Below, one piece after another: positions 29,908 to 38,928 of a stretch of DNA of 64,000 bases (position 1 is its first letter; every line of letters begins with the position of its first letter). The stretch lies in assembly GCA_963752045.1 (NCBI GenBank), contig CAVVWN010000014.1, positions 248,001 to 312,000 of the forward strand, written 5' to 3'. The notes beneath the pieces are model-generated. The model was not told the origin of the DNA and ran no database searches. It saw nothing but the letters and a program-made list of their open reading frames with translations. Made by a program: the position numbers and the translations under genes. Origin of the DNA: DATKDF01 sp963752045 (GTDB lineage: Bacteria; Acidobacteriota; Vicinamibacteria; Vicinamibacterales; SCN-69-37).

Positions 29908-29931
29908 TATACTGACTGGATACCCGGTCAG
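29908..29931 (+). promoter_or_regulatory. candidate promoter -10 with TetR-like operator before the export operon
   Basis: TATACT (29908-29913) is a good -10; TTCGCC 17 bases upstream is a weak -35. Immediately after, 29912-29931 (CTGACTGGATACCCGGTCAG) is an imperfect palindrome in which 16 of 20 positions are self-complementary. Operators of this size over the start site are typical of TetR-family control of efflux operons. No TetR gene is in the window. Confidence 0.45.
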
Positions 29932-29962
29932 GGGACCGGGCCCTCCGTCAGGAATCTGTTAC

Positions 29963-31184
29963 ATGACCGAGCTCAGGGACGAACTCGCGGCGCTCAAGAT
30001 CGACCACGGGCCGGACCGCCGTCGTCCGCGCTGGCTTGGTTGGGTGCTGGCGCTTCTCGTCCTCGGCGCGGCCGGTGCGGGTGGCTACTCCTGGCTGACG
30101 CGCCCCCGCCCCGTAGAAGTTCAAGCCGCTACCGTCACCGAGCGGGCCGCCGGCACGCAGGCCGCGGTGCTCAATGCCTCGGGCTACGTGACCGCGCGTC
30201 GCCGGGCCACGGTGTCGTCGAAGATCACGGGCAAGGTCGTCGAGGTCAACGTCGAGGAGGGCATGGCGCGTTCGTGAAGGCCAGGTGCTGGCCCGGCTCG
30301 ACGACTCGGTCATCCGCGCGTCGTTCGAGCTGGCCAAGGCCCAGGTGGAGGCCAGCAGGCGGGCCGTCACGGAGAACGAGGTCCGGCTCAGGGAAGCCAG
30401 GCTCACGCTCGACCGGCGATTGCAGCTTCTGCGGGACCGCGTGGTCACGCAGGCCGACGTCGACCAGGCCCAGGCCGAAGTGGATTCCATCGAAGCCCGC
30501 ATCTTCGCGCTCCGGCAGCAGGTCACGGTGGCCGAGCAGCAGGTGGCCGTCACCGAGACCAACCTGGCGGACACGGTCATTCGCGCGCCCTTCAGCGGCG
30601 TGGCGATTTCCAAGGACGCGCAACCCGGCGAGATGGTCTCGCCCGTCTCGGCAGGCGGCGGCTTCACGCGGACCGGCATCTGCACGATCGTGGACATGTC
30701 GTCGCTCGAAATCGAAGTCGACGTGAGCGAGAGCTACATCAACCGCGTGACCGACGACCAGGGTGTCACCGCGGTGCTCGACGCCTATCCCGACTGGCAG
30801 ATTCCCGCGCGCGTCATTACAACCGTGCCGGCGGCGGATCGCCAGAAGGCGACGGTGCTCGTGCGGATCGCCTTCAACGAGCTCGACCCCAGGATCCTCC
30901 CCGACATGGGTGTCAAGGTCACGTTTCTCCGCAGCGCCGACGAGAGTCCGGTTCCCGCCGCCAGGCCGGTGGCCCTCGTGCCGAAGGCATCGATTCAGGT
31001 CGACGGCGACCGCTCGTACGTCTTCGTGCTGAAAGCCGGCGACCTCGTCGAGCGCCGGGCGGTGACGACGGGCGGCACCGATGCGGATCGGATCGAAGTG
31101 ATCGCCGGCCTCACGGCCGGCGAGCGCGTGGTCGTCTCGCCGCCGGCCGACCTGGCCGACGGGGCGACCGTGGTGGTCAGATGA
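29963..31184 (+). CDS. periplasmic adaptor (HlyD/MacA-type) of an ABC exporter, frameshifted
   Basis: From ATG 29963 the frame encodes a cytoplasmic start, one membrane helix (about 28-48, WLGWVLALLVLGAAGAGGYSWL) and the first lipoyl half (VLNASGYVTARRRATVSSKITGKVVEVNVEEGM). It then hits TGA at 30275. The family sequence resumes in another frame with VREGQVLARLDDSVIR and continues through a coiled-coil hairpin, the second lipoyl half (VIRAPFSGVAISKDAQPGEMV) and beta-barrel domains to 31184. One extra C in the run GCGCG near 30266-30270 accounts for it exactly. Repaired length is about 406 residues. It would link the ABC transporter at 31522-34542 to an outer-membrane factor not encoded here. 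Confidence 0.87.
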
Positions 31185-31186
31185 AG

Positions 31187-31505
31187 ACGGGTACGACAGG
31201 TACGACGGGTACGACGGGTACGACAGGTACCCGGTGGGCACTGGCGGTGGCCCGCATTTCTTCAATGCTGGCAGGCGCCAGAGCGTTCCGAGTACCTGTC
31301 GTACCCGTCGTACCCGTCGTACCCGTCGTACCTGTCGCAACCTGTCGTACCCGTCGTACCGTCGTACCCGTCGTACCTGTCGCAACCTGTCGTACCCGTC
31401 GCAACCTGTCGTACCCGTCGCAACCCGTCGTACCTGTCGCAACCTGTCGCAACCCGTCGTACCTGTCGCAACCCGTCGCAACCCGTCGCAACCTGTCGCA
31501 ACCCG
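31187..31505. repeat. inverted and tandem TACGACGGG / CCCGTCGTA repeat array
   Basis: This fills the gap between the adaptor stop (31184) and the ATPase start (31522). The left arm 31187-31230 consists of 9-bp units (TACGACGGG). The right arm 31292-31335 is its reverse complement at 42 of 44 positions. Beyond it the complementary units continue in tandem to about 31505, grading into the 10-bp variants CCCGTCGCAA and CCTGTCGCAA. The spacer holds no gene. Although the array is open in several frames, the translations are pure repeat (VVPVVPV-like) and not believable proteins. Confidence 0.92.
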
Positions 31506-31521
31506 AAAGAGGTTCCCCTGA

Positions 31522-32207
<686 letters not shown>

Positions 32208-32211
<4 letters not shown>

Positions 32212-33362
32212 AGTACCTCTCCCTCATCTGGAAGAACATCTGGCGGAGGCCCTTCCGCACGACGGTCACCCTGCTCGTCATCGTGGTGTCGTTCGTGCTC
32301 TTCGGCGGCCTGATGACCGTGCGCGCCGCGTTCTCGCTCGGCGTGGAGCTTCTCGGTCAGGACCGGCTGATTGTCATTCACAAGGTGAGCCTCATCCAAC
32401 CGCTCCCCGTGTCGTACCAGAGCCGGCTCGCGACCACCGAAGGCGTGGAGGTGGTGACACACAACACGTGGTTCGGAGGCGTCTACCGGGACCCGTCGAA
32501 CTTCTTTGCGCAGATTGCCGTGGAGCCCGAGGCGTACATGGGGATGTATCCCGAGTTCGTCCTGCCGGCCGACCAGATGCAGGCCTGGCTCGGCGACCGG
32601 CAGGGCGCCGTCGCCGGACGCGACCTGGCGGACCGCTTCGGGTGGAAGGTGGGCGACCGCATTCCGATCCAGGGCACGATCTGGCGGCCGAAGAGCGGTG
32701 CGGGTGATACGTGGGAGTTCAACCTGGTGGGCATCTACGACGCCGAGCCCGGGGTGGACAAGACCCAGTTCTTCTTTCGCTACGACTACCTCGACGAGAA
32801 CCGCCAGTTCGGCCAGGGACTGGTCGGCTGGTACGTGGTCAAGGTCGCCGAGCCTTCCCGCTCGGGCGAGCTCGCGGCGAAGTTCGACGACATGTTCGCC
32901 AACTCGTCGGCCGAGACCGAGACGACGACGGAGAAGGGGTTCATCGAGGCCTTCGCGAAGCAGATCGGCGACATCGGCTCCATCATGGTCGCCATTCTCG
33001 TGATCGTGCTGTTCGGCATGCTGATGGTCGTCACGGTCGTGATGACCTATTCCATCCGGGAACGCACGAGCGAGCTGGCGGTACTCAAGACGCTGGGCTT
33101 CACGAACACCGCCGTGCTGCTCCTGGTCCTCGTCGAGTCGGTTTCCGTCGTCGTCATCGGCGGGTCGGTCGGGCTCGGCCTGGCCTGGCTCTTCGTCCAG
33201 AACGGCGACCCGACCAACGGCATGCTGCCGACATGGGTGCTGCGGGATCGCGATCTCGTGCTCGGCGTGGCGCTGATGTTCGCGCTCGGCATCGTGGCCG
33301 GAGCCATGCCGGCCGTCTCGGCGATGCGCCTGCGGATTACCGACGCGCTGAGGAGAGCCTGA
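32208..33362 (+). CDS. ABC transporter permease, FtsX/MacB type
   Basis: 384 residues. N-terminal helix (about 18-42), a large periplasmic domain (about 45-265), then three C-terminal helices, with the FtsX motif YSIRERTSELAVLKTLGFTNT just inside the membrane. The end AMPAVSAMRLRITDALRRA is typical. It pairs with the second permease one base downstream. Together with the ATPase and adaptor it makes a MacAB-like tripartite exporter; the substrate is unknown. Confidence 0.93.
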
Positions 33363-33363
33363 C

Positions 33364-34542
33364 GTGAAACAGATACTCGCGATCACGCTCATGAACCTGC
33401 GCACGATCCCTCAGCGGATCGGCTCGTCGGCCGTGGCCATCGTCGGCATCGCGGGCGTCGTCGTCGTGCTCGTGGCCGTCCTGTCGATTGCCGAGGGGTT
33501 CCAGGCCGTCATGCAGGGCACGGGCGACCCCAGCCGGGCGCTCATCATGCGGAGCGGCGCGGACAGCGAAATGACGAGCGGCCTCGCCGGCCCGGAGGTC
33601 GACATCATCAAGCAGGCGCCGGGCATCGTTCGCACCGGGTCCGACCTTCAGGCGACGGCCGAGCTCTACGTGATCATCGACCTGCCGAAGCGCTCGACGG
33701 GCACCGATGCCAACGTGCCGATGCGGGGCATCGAGCCGGCTGCCACGTCGGTGAGAAGCGAGTTCTCCATCGTCGAAGGCCGCATGTTCGAGTTCGGCAC
33801 CAACGAGGTGATTGCCGGCCGTGGCGCCGCCGGGCAGTTCGCCGGGCTCGACGTGGGCAACGAGATCCGGCTGGGCCAGGCCACGTGGCGTGTCGTCGGC
33901 ATCTTCGAGACGGACCGATCCGTTTCGGAAACCGAGGTGTGGACCGACGCCCGGACGCTGCAGGGCGCGTACCGGCGCGGCAACTCCTTCCAGTCCGTCC
34001 TGATTCAACTCGCCGCGCCGGAGGCCTTCGGCGAGTTCCGCGACTGGCTCACGGCCAATCCGCAGTTGAACGTCCAGGTCCAGCGGGAGAACGAGTACTA
34101 CGCGGCCCAGTCACGGGCCCTCATCACGCTCGTCCGGGTGGTCGGGTTCAGCATCGCCGGGCTGATGAGCCTCGGGGCCATCTTCGGCGCGGTGCTCACG
34201 ATGTACACGGCGGTGGCCTCCCGCGCCCGCGAGATCGCGACACTGAGAGCCCTCGGATTCAATTCGCTCGCGGTCATCTCATCCGTGCTGGCCGAATCGC
34301 TCGCCCTCGCGGCATGTGGTGGCATCGTCGGCGGGCTTGCGGCCTACCTCGCCTTCAACGGATACCAGACGTCGACCATCAACTTCCAGACGTTCAGCCA
34401 GGTGGCATTTGCGTTCCAGGTGACCGGCAGCCTGCTGCTACTCGGCCTCGTCGCCGCGCTCTTCATGGGCTTCTTTGGCGGATTGCTCCCGGCGATCAGG
34501 GCGGCACGGCTGCCGATCGTGACGGCGCTCAGGGAGTTATAG
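33364..34542 (+). CDS. ABC transporter permease, FtsX/MacB type
   Basis: 392 residues from GTG 33364. Same topology as its neighbour: one N-terminal helix (SSAVAIVGIAGVVVVLVAVLSIAEGF), a periplasmic MacB_PCD domain, and three C-terminal helices. The motif YTAVASRAREIATLRALGFNSLAV and the final GLLPAIRAARLPIVTALREL are diagnostic. It probably forms a heterodimer with the permease at 32208. Its stop is followed within 10 bases by a 25-bp tandem repeat. Confidence 0.93.
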   Translation: MKQILAITLMNLRTIPQRIGSSAVAIVGIAGVVVVLVAVLSIAEGFQAVMQGTGDPSRALIMRSGADSEMTSGLAGPEVDIIKQAPGIVRTGSDLQATAELYVIIDLPKRSTGTDANVPMRGIEPAATSVRSEFSIVEGRMFEFGTNEVIAGRGAAGQFAGLDVGNEIRLGQATWRVVGIFETDRSVSETEVWTDARTLQGAYRRGNSFQSVLIQLAAPEAFGEFRDWLTANPQLNVQVQRENEYYAAQSRALITLVRVVGFSIAGLMSLGAIFGAVLTMYTAVASRAREIATLRALGFNSLAVISSVLAESLALAACGGIVGGLAAYLAFNGYQTSTINFQTFSQVAFAFQVTGSLLLLGLVAALFMGFFGGLLPAIRAARLPIVTALREL

Positions 34543-34552
34543 GAAGTCAAGA

Positions 34553-34768
34553 GCGCTTGGGGTGCTGGGAGTGAAAAGCGCTTGGGGTGCTGGGGGTCAA
34601 GGGCGCTTGGGGTGCTGGGAGTGAAAAGCGCTTGGGGTGCTGGGAGTGAAGGGCGCTTGGGGTGCTGGGAGTCAAAAGCGCTTGGGGTGCTGGGAGTGAA
34701 GGGCGCTTGGGGTGCTGGGAGTGAAAAGCGCTTGAAGTGCTGGGCGTGACGTGCGCTTGAGGTGCTTT
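34553..34768. repeat. 25-bp tandem repeat, nine units
   Basis: Units begin with GCGCTTGGGGTGCTGGGAGT at 34553, 34578, 34603, 34628, 34653, 34678, 34703, 34728 and 34753, a strict 25-bp period. Variation is confined mostly to the last five bases (GAAAA, CAAGG, GAAGG, CAAAA); the last two units are degenerate. It fills the convergent gap between the permease and the PQQ propeller gene. There are no spacers, so it is not a CRISPR array. Confidence 0.95.
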
Positions 34769-34769
34769 G

Positions 34770-36146
34770 TCACCGGGGTCCGATGGCGATCACGCTCTTG
34801 TCGGTCCTGAAGTAGAGGACGCCTTCGGAGATGGCCGGTGTGGCCATGCCGATCTCGCCGATCCGGTTCTTCGCCAGCAGCTCGAACTCGCGGCCGGCCT
34901 TCACGACGAACACGTCGCCGTCTTCACTCGTGAAGTACACCTTGCCGTCGGCCGCCACGAGCGATGCGGTGAAGCCGGTCGTGCCGTCGCCGAGGCGCTG
35001 CTGATAGACCTCGGTGCCTGTCGAGGCCTCGAACACCTTGAACACACCGTTGTTGCGTGAGACGTAGAGCAGGCCCTGATACAGCACGGGCGTGATCATG
35101 TAGGCGCCGTCGCGCGCCACGCTCCAGGCCACGTGGTCGTTCGTGCGGTCGCCGGCCGGGAGTGAAATGTCGCCGGCGGCGGTTTCGCGGATCGCGTAGA
35201 CCGGCGCACCGCGCCCGTGCGCGTTCGTGATGAAGACAAGGCCGGAATCGACCACCGGGCGAGGCACCGGAATGTCGCCCCCGCCTCTCCCTTCGCCGTT
35301 CAGCTTCCAGACTTCCCTGCCGGTCTCGAAGTCGTAGGCGCCCGTGTGGCGCCATCCGTTGACGAGCACCTGCGTGCGCCCGCCCACCACGTGGATGGTC
35401 GGCGTGCTCCAGGTTGGCACGTCGCTGCGCGGTGTACGCCAGCGCTCGCGACCGGTCGCCACGTCGAAGGCGGCAATGAACGAGCCCTTCTGCACGTCGG
35501 CCTGTATGACGAGCACGCCCTCGTGTATCACGGGCGAGCTGGCAAACTCCCACTGCGCGTCGGGCGCCACGTAGTAGCCCGAGTCGAGCACGCCAAGGTC
35601 CTTCTTCCAGATCTGGTTGCCCTGCATGTCGAACGCGAACAGGCCCTCGGAACCCAGCATGGCAATCAGATGCTCTCCGTCGGTGGCGAGCGTCGAGTTG
35701 GCATGCGTCGACTTCGTGTGCCGTTTGATGACCGGCACGCCCTGATGGATCGTCCGATTGAACAGCAGCGCCCCGGTCGTCTTGTCGAAGCAGATGAGCT
35801 TCCAGATGTGCTCGGTGTCGTCCTCGACCGACGCGATGTCGCCGTAAAGGCCGATGCGAAGACCGGCATCGACCTTGCCACTTGTCGCCGTCGTGACGCA
35901 GAGCTGGTGGCCCCAGATGACGGGGCTCGAGTGGCCGAGCCCCTCGATGGGCGCCTTCCACGCCACGCCCTCACCGGCCGGCACGTCCCAGGCCGTCGCC
36001 GTCGGGAACCCCTCAGCGACACCCGCGCCATTGATGCCCCGGAATGACGGCCAGTCCACACCAGGCGTGGGTCCGGTGGCCGACCGCAGGCCCACGGCTC
36101 CGACAAGAGCGGCCAGACAGGTCACGGTGAGGGCGGTGCGCCTCAT
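34770..36146 (-). CDS. secreted PQQ-type beta-propeller protein
   Basis: 458 residues from ATG 36146, which has AGGAGA five bases upstream; GTG 36164 is an in-frame alternative. A signal peptide (LTVTCLAALVGAVGLRSA) precedes WPSFRGINGAGVAEG, a motif that starts this outer-membrane-biogenesis (BamB/PQQ-like) propeller family. Repeats such as ATGRERWRT, TGREVWKLNGEG and STGTEVYQQRLG mark the blades. No catalytic residues are evident, and cofactor binding is not proven. It is divergent from another member at 36281, and a third lies at 50751. Confidence 0.9.
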   Translation of the reverse strand: MRRTALTVTCLAALVGAVGLRSATGPTPGVDWPSFRGINGAGVAEGFPTATAWDVPAGEGVAWKAPIEGLGHSSPVIWGHQLCVTTATSGKVDAGLRIGLYGDIASVEDDTEHIWKLICFDKTTGALLFNRTIHQGVPVIKRHTKSTHANSTLATDGEHLIAMLGSEGLFAFDMQGNQIWKKDLGVLDSGYYVAPDAQWEFASSPVIHEGVLVIQADVQKGSFIAAFDVATGRERWRTPRSDVPTWSTPTIHVVGGRTQVLVNGWRHTGAYDFETGREVWKLNGEGRGGGDIPVPRPVVDSGLVFITNAHGRGAPVYAIRETAAGDISLPAGDRTNDHVAWSVARDGAYMITPVLYQGLLYVSRNNGVFKVFEASTGTEVYQQRLGDGTTGFTASLVAADGKVYFTSEDGDVFVVKAGREFELLAKNRIGEIGMATPAISEGVLYFRTDKSVIAIGPR

Positions 36147-36280
36147 GAATCTCTCCTTCGACACGGGTGCGGGTTGGTCCCGTCAGTCTACGTGAACTGG
36201 GCGCCCGGGCAAACTCCCGCGCGAGGCCGGACGCCGGAACCAGTTGACCTGCAGCCGACGCGCGGGAGAGGCTATTGATC

Positions 36281-37567
36281 ATGCTTGTACGACTGCTCTT
36301 CGCCACCTTGCTCGCCGCCGGCCTGTCGACGTTCGGTTCGGCCGACGTTCCGCAGGCCGACGACGTCCGCATGATCGCCGTCGAGGGCGAAGGCGCCGGC
36401 TTCTGGCCACGATGGCGAGGGCCGTCCGGCCAGGGCTACGTCCGCGGAACCGAGTACGTAGATACCTGGTCGAACACGGAGAACGTCAAGTGGCGCGCGG
36501 CGGTGCCCGGCCGCGGCCATTCGTCGCCAATCGTCTGGGGTGACACGATCTTTCTGACGACGGCCCGCGACGAAGCGCGGCTGTCGATGCTCGCCTTCAG
36601 CCGCGCCGACGGTCGACTGCTGTGGGAAACGCCCGTGCCGACTCCGCTCGGCGTGGAGCACACCTATCCCAAGAACAGCAAGACCTCGGCCACGGCCTCG
36701 ACCGACGGGGAGCTCATCTACGCCTCGTTCGGCACGCACGGACTGGCGGCTTTCGATTTCAGCGGACGGCTCGTGTGGCACAGGCAGTTCGGCCAGATCG
36801 ACAACTACCACGGCACGGCCGGCTCGCCCGTCCTCTACAAGGACCGGGTGTTCCTCTATCAGGACCACCGGAAGACGGCGGACGTGGGCCCGTTCGTCGC
36901 GGCGTTCGACAAGAAGACCGGCGAGACGATCTGGTGGACCGACCGCAGCCAGACCGTCGGCTGGGGCACGCCGATCGTCATCGACGCCGGTGAGCGCGAC
37001 GAGCTCATCGTGAACAGCCAGCAGCTCGTGCAGGCCTACGATCCCGACACCGGCAAGGAGCTGTGGCGCGTGCGCGGCATGCTGCGGGAAGTGATTCCCA
37101 CGTGCGTCGTGGGACACGGCCTCGTGTTCTGCTCGTCTGGCCGTGCCGGCCCGACGTTTGCGATTCGCCCGGGCGGCAGCGGAGACGTCACCGACACGCA
37201 CGTCGTCTGGTCGTCGCCCAAAGGCTCACCGTTCGTGCCCTCCGGGCTGATTCACGGCGACCTGCTCTATCTCATCAACGACATGCAGAGCATCCTCACG
37301 GTGTACCACGCCCGGACGGGCGAACTGGCGTACCAGGCCCGGCTCGGCCAGGCCGTCAGGGAGGGCTTCTCGTCGTCGCCGGTCGCGGTCGGCAACAAGA
37401 TCTTCTTCACCAACGACATGGGCCAGACGTTCGTCGTCGAGGCCGGCCCGGAGTTCAAGCTGCTGCACACCAACGAATTCGATGCGCAGGTCATCGCCTC
37501 GCCCGCGCTCGTGGACGGCACCTGGTACTGGCGCACTGACAGAGAGCTCCTGGCCATCGGACGATGA
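36281..37567 (+). CDS. secreted PQQ-type beta-propeller protein
   Basis: 428 residues from ATG 36281 (TTG 36275 is also possible; GGGAGAG lies just upstream). A signal peptide (LVRLLFATLLAAGLSTFGSA) is followed by FWPRWRGPSGQGYVRG, the same family opening as the protein at 34770. Blade motifs include RADGRLLWETPVP, KKTGETIWWTDRS, PDTGKELWRVRGM and ARTGELAYQARLG. The divergent arrangement with a paralogue suggests local duplication and possibly shared control of the 134-bp gap. Confidence 0.9.
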   Translation: MLVRLLFATLLAAGLSTFGSADVPQADDVRMIAVEGEGAGFWPRWRGPSGQGYVRGTEYVDTWSNTENVKWRAAVPGRGHSSPIVWGDTIFLTTARDEARLSMLAFSRADGRLLWETPVPTPLGVEHTYPKNSKTSATASTDGELIYASFGTHGLAAFDFSGRLVWHRQFGQIDNYHGTAGSPVLYKDRVFLYQDHRKTADVGPFVAAFDKKTGETIWWTDRSQTVGWGTPIVIDAGERDELIVNSQQLVQAYDPDTGKELWRVRGMLREVIPTCVVGHGLVFCSSGRAGPTFAIRPGGSGDVTDTHVVWSSPKGSPFVPSGLIHGDLLYLINDMQSILTVYHARTGELAYQARLGQAVREGFSSSPVAVGNKIFFTNDMGQTFVVEAGPEFKLLHTNEFDAQVIASPALVDGTWYWRTDRELLAIGR

Positions 37568-37665
37568 GCAGGAGGCCGGACGGCAGGACCCGGCGTGCGC
37601 GCCTGCACATCAGTGCGGGCCGCACCCGCGTGATAAGGTGAACTCGCTGTTTTGCTGGATTTGAG

Positions 37666-38889
37666 ATGCAACGACGCAACCTCCTGATCCTCACCTTCGT
37701 GACGGCGCTTTCGGTCACCCTGGCGTCCCGCCAGGCGGGCGAGGTCGCGCTTCAGGGCCCGTTCGTCGAGCGGCAGTCGCCGGCTCCAGCCGGTTCGGCT
37801 CAGCCGAACCTCACGTCCGGACCGGACGGCACGCTATGGCTGAGCTGGCTCGAGCGCCGCGACGAGGGCGGCCATCGATTTCAGATCAGCAGACTCGGCG
37901 ACGAGGGCTGGACGCCGGCTGTTACGCTCGCCGAAGGCAATGGCTTCTTCGCCAACTGGGCAGACTTCCCGTCGGTCTTCGTCACGCGGGACGGGACGGT
38001 GGCCGCGCACTGGCTCGAGCGTGACGGCCAGGGCACCTACGCCTACGGCGTGAGGGTTCGTACATCCAGGGACGGCAGGAACTGGACGGACACCGTGATT
38101 CCGCACACCGATCGTTCACCTGTCGAGCACGGCTTTGCCGCCTTTTACGACGACCCGGCATCCGGGCTCGGCCTGGTGTGGCTCGACGGGCGCGAGACGG
38201 CCGGCGGACATGGCGGACGCGGGGCGATGACGCTGCGATCGGCGTCCATCCGCGACGGCCAGCCTGCCGACGAGGCCCTCGTCGACGCGAAGGTCTGCGA
38301 CTGCTGTCAGGTCTCCGCGGCAGCCACCGACCTGGGCGCGATCATCGCCTATCGCGATCGAAGCGACGACGAGGTCCGCGACATGTCGGTGTCACGACTC
38401 GTCGACGGCCGATGGACGGCGCCGGCTACGGTGCACGCCGACGGGTGGCAGATCAACGCCTGCCCGGTCAACGGTCCCGCGATCACCGCCCGCGGTCGCG
38501 ACGTCGCGGTGGCCTGGTTCACGGCCGCGGAGGGAACGGCCCGGACACGCATCGCCTTCTCGTCCGATGCCGGCGTCACGTTTGGATCGCCCATCGAGCT
38601 CAGCGCCGGCAGCACGCTCGGCCGGGTTGGCCTGGTCATGCCGGCGGCCGGCCGCGTGCTGGTCTCGAGTCTCGAGCGCGGTTCCGACGGGGGCCGGCTG
38701 CTCGTCCGCGAAGTCCACCGTGACGGCCGGGTCGGCAATCCTGTCGAGGTCGCGGCCATGAGCCCGGAGCGGGCCAGCGGGTTTGCGCGCATGGCGATCG
38801 ACGGTCGCGGCCGCCTCTTCGTCGCCTGGACTGATGTCACCCGGGGCGCACCGTCGCGCGTCCGTATAGCCGACGCCAGCCTCCGGTAG
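37666..38889 (+). CDS. secreted BNR/sialidase-like beta-propeller protein, function unknown
   Basis: 407 residues with a signal peptide (LLILTFVTALSVTLASRQAG). Asp-box-like elements (SRDGRNWTDTV, FSSDAGVTFGSP) indicate a sialidase-type propeller. The catalytic Arg triad of true sialidases is not recognisable, so I do not call an enzyme. A conserved-looking cysteine cluster VCDCCQ (about residue 210) and a later NACPVNGPAI suggest disulfides or a metal site shared by a family of uncharacterised proteins. Located between a PQQ propeller and the UPF0182 gene on the same strand. Confidence 0.8.
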   Translation: MQRRNLLILTFVTALSVTLASRQAGEVALQGPFVERQSPAPAGSAQPNLTSGPDGTLWLSWLERRDEGGHRFQISRLGDEGWTPAVTLAEGNGFFANWADFPSVFVTRDGTVAAHWLERDGQGTYAYGVRVRTSRDGRNWTDTVIPHTDRSPVEHGFAAFYDDPASGLGLVWLDGRETAGGHGGRGAMTLRSASIRDGQPADEALVDAKVCDCCQVSAAATDLGAIIAYRDRSDDEVRDMSVSRLVDGRWTAPATVHADGWQINACPVNGPAITARGRDVAVAWFTAAEGTARTRIAFSSDAGVTFGSPIELSAGSTLGRVGLVMPAAGRVLVSSLERGSDGGRLLVREVHRDGRVGNPVEVAAMSPERASGFARMAIDGRGRLFVAWTDVTRGAPSRVRIADASLR

Positions 38890-38928
38890 CCCGGGCGCGC
38901 GGTGTCACGCCAGCAAGGAGTACGGTCG

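Noticed and set aside
31187..31505. A repeat-containing protein (VVPVVPV) or CRISPR
   Set aside because: Open frames arise from a unit length divisible by three; no start signal, no spacers, and the period changes from 9 to 10.
34553..34768. CRISPR array
   Set aside because: Units are contiguous with no spacers and no cas genes are present.
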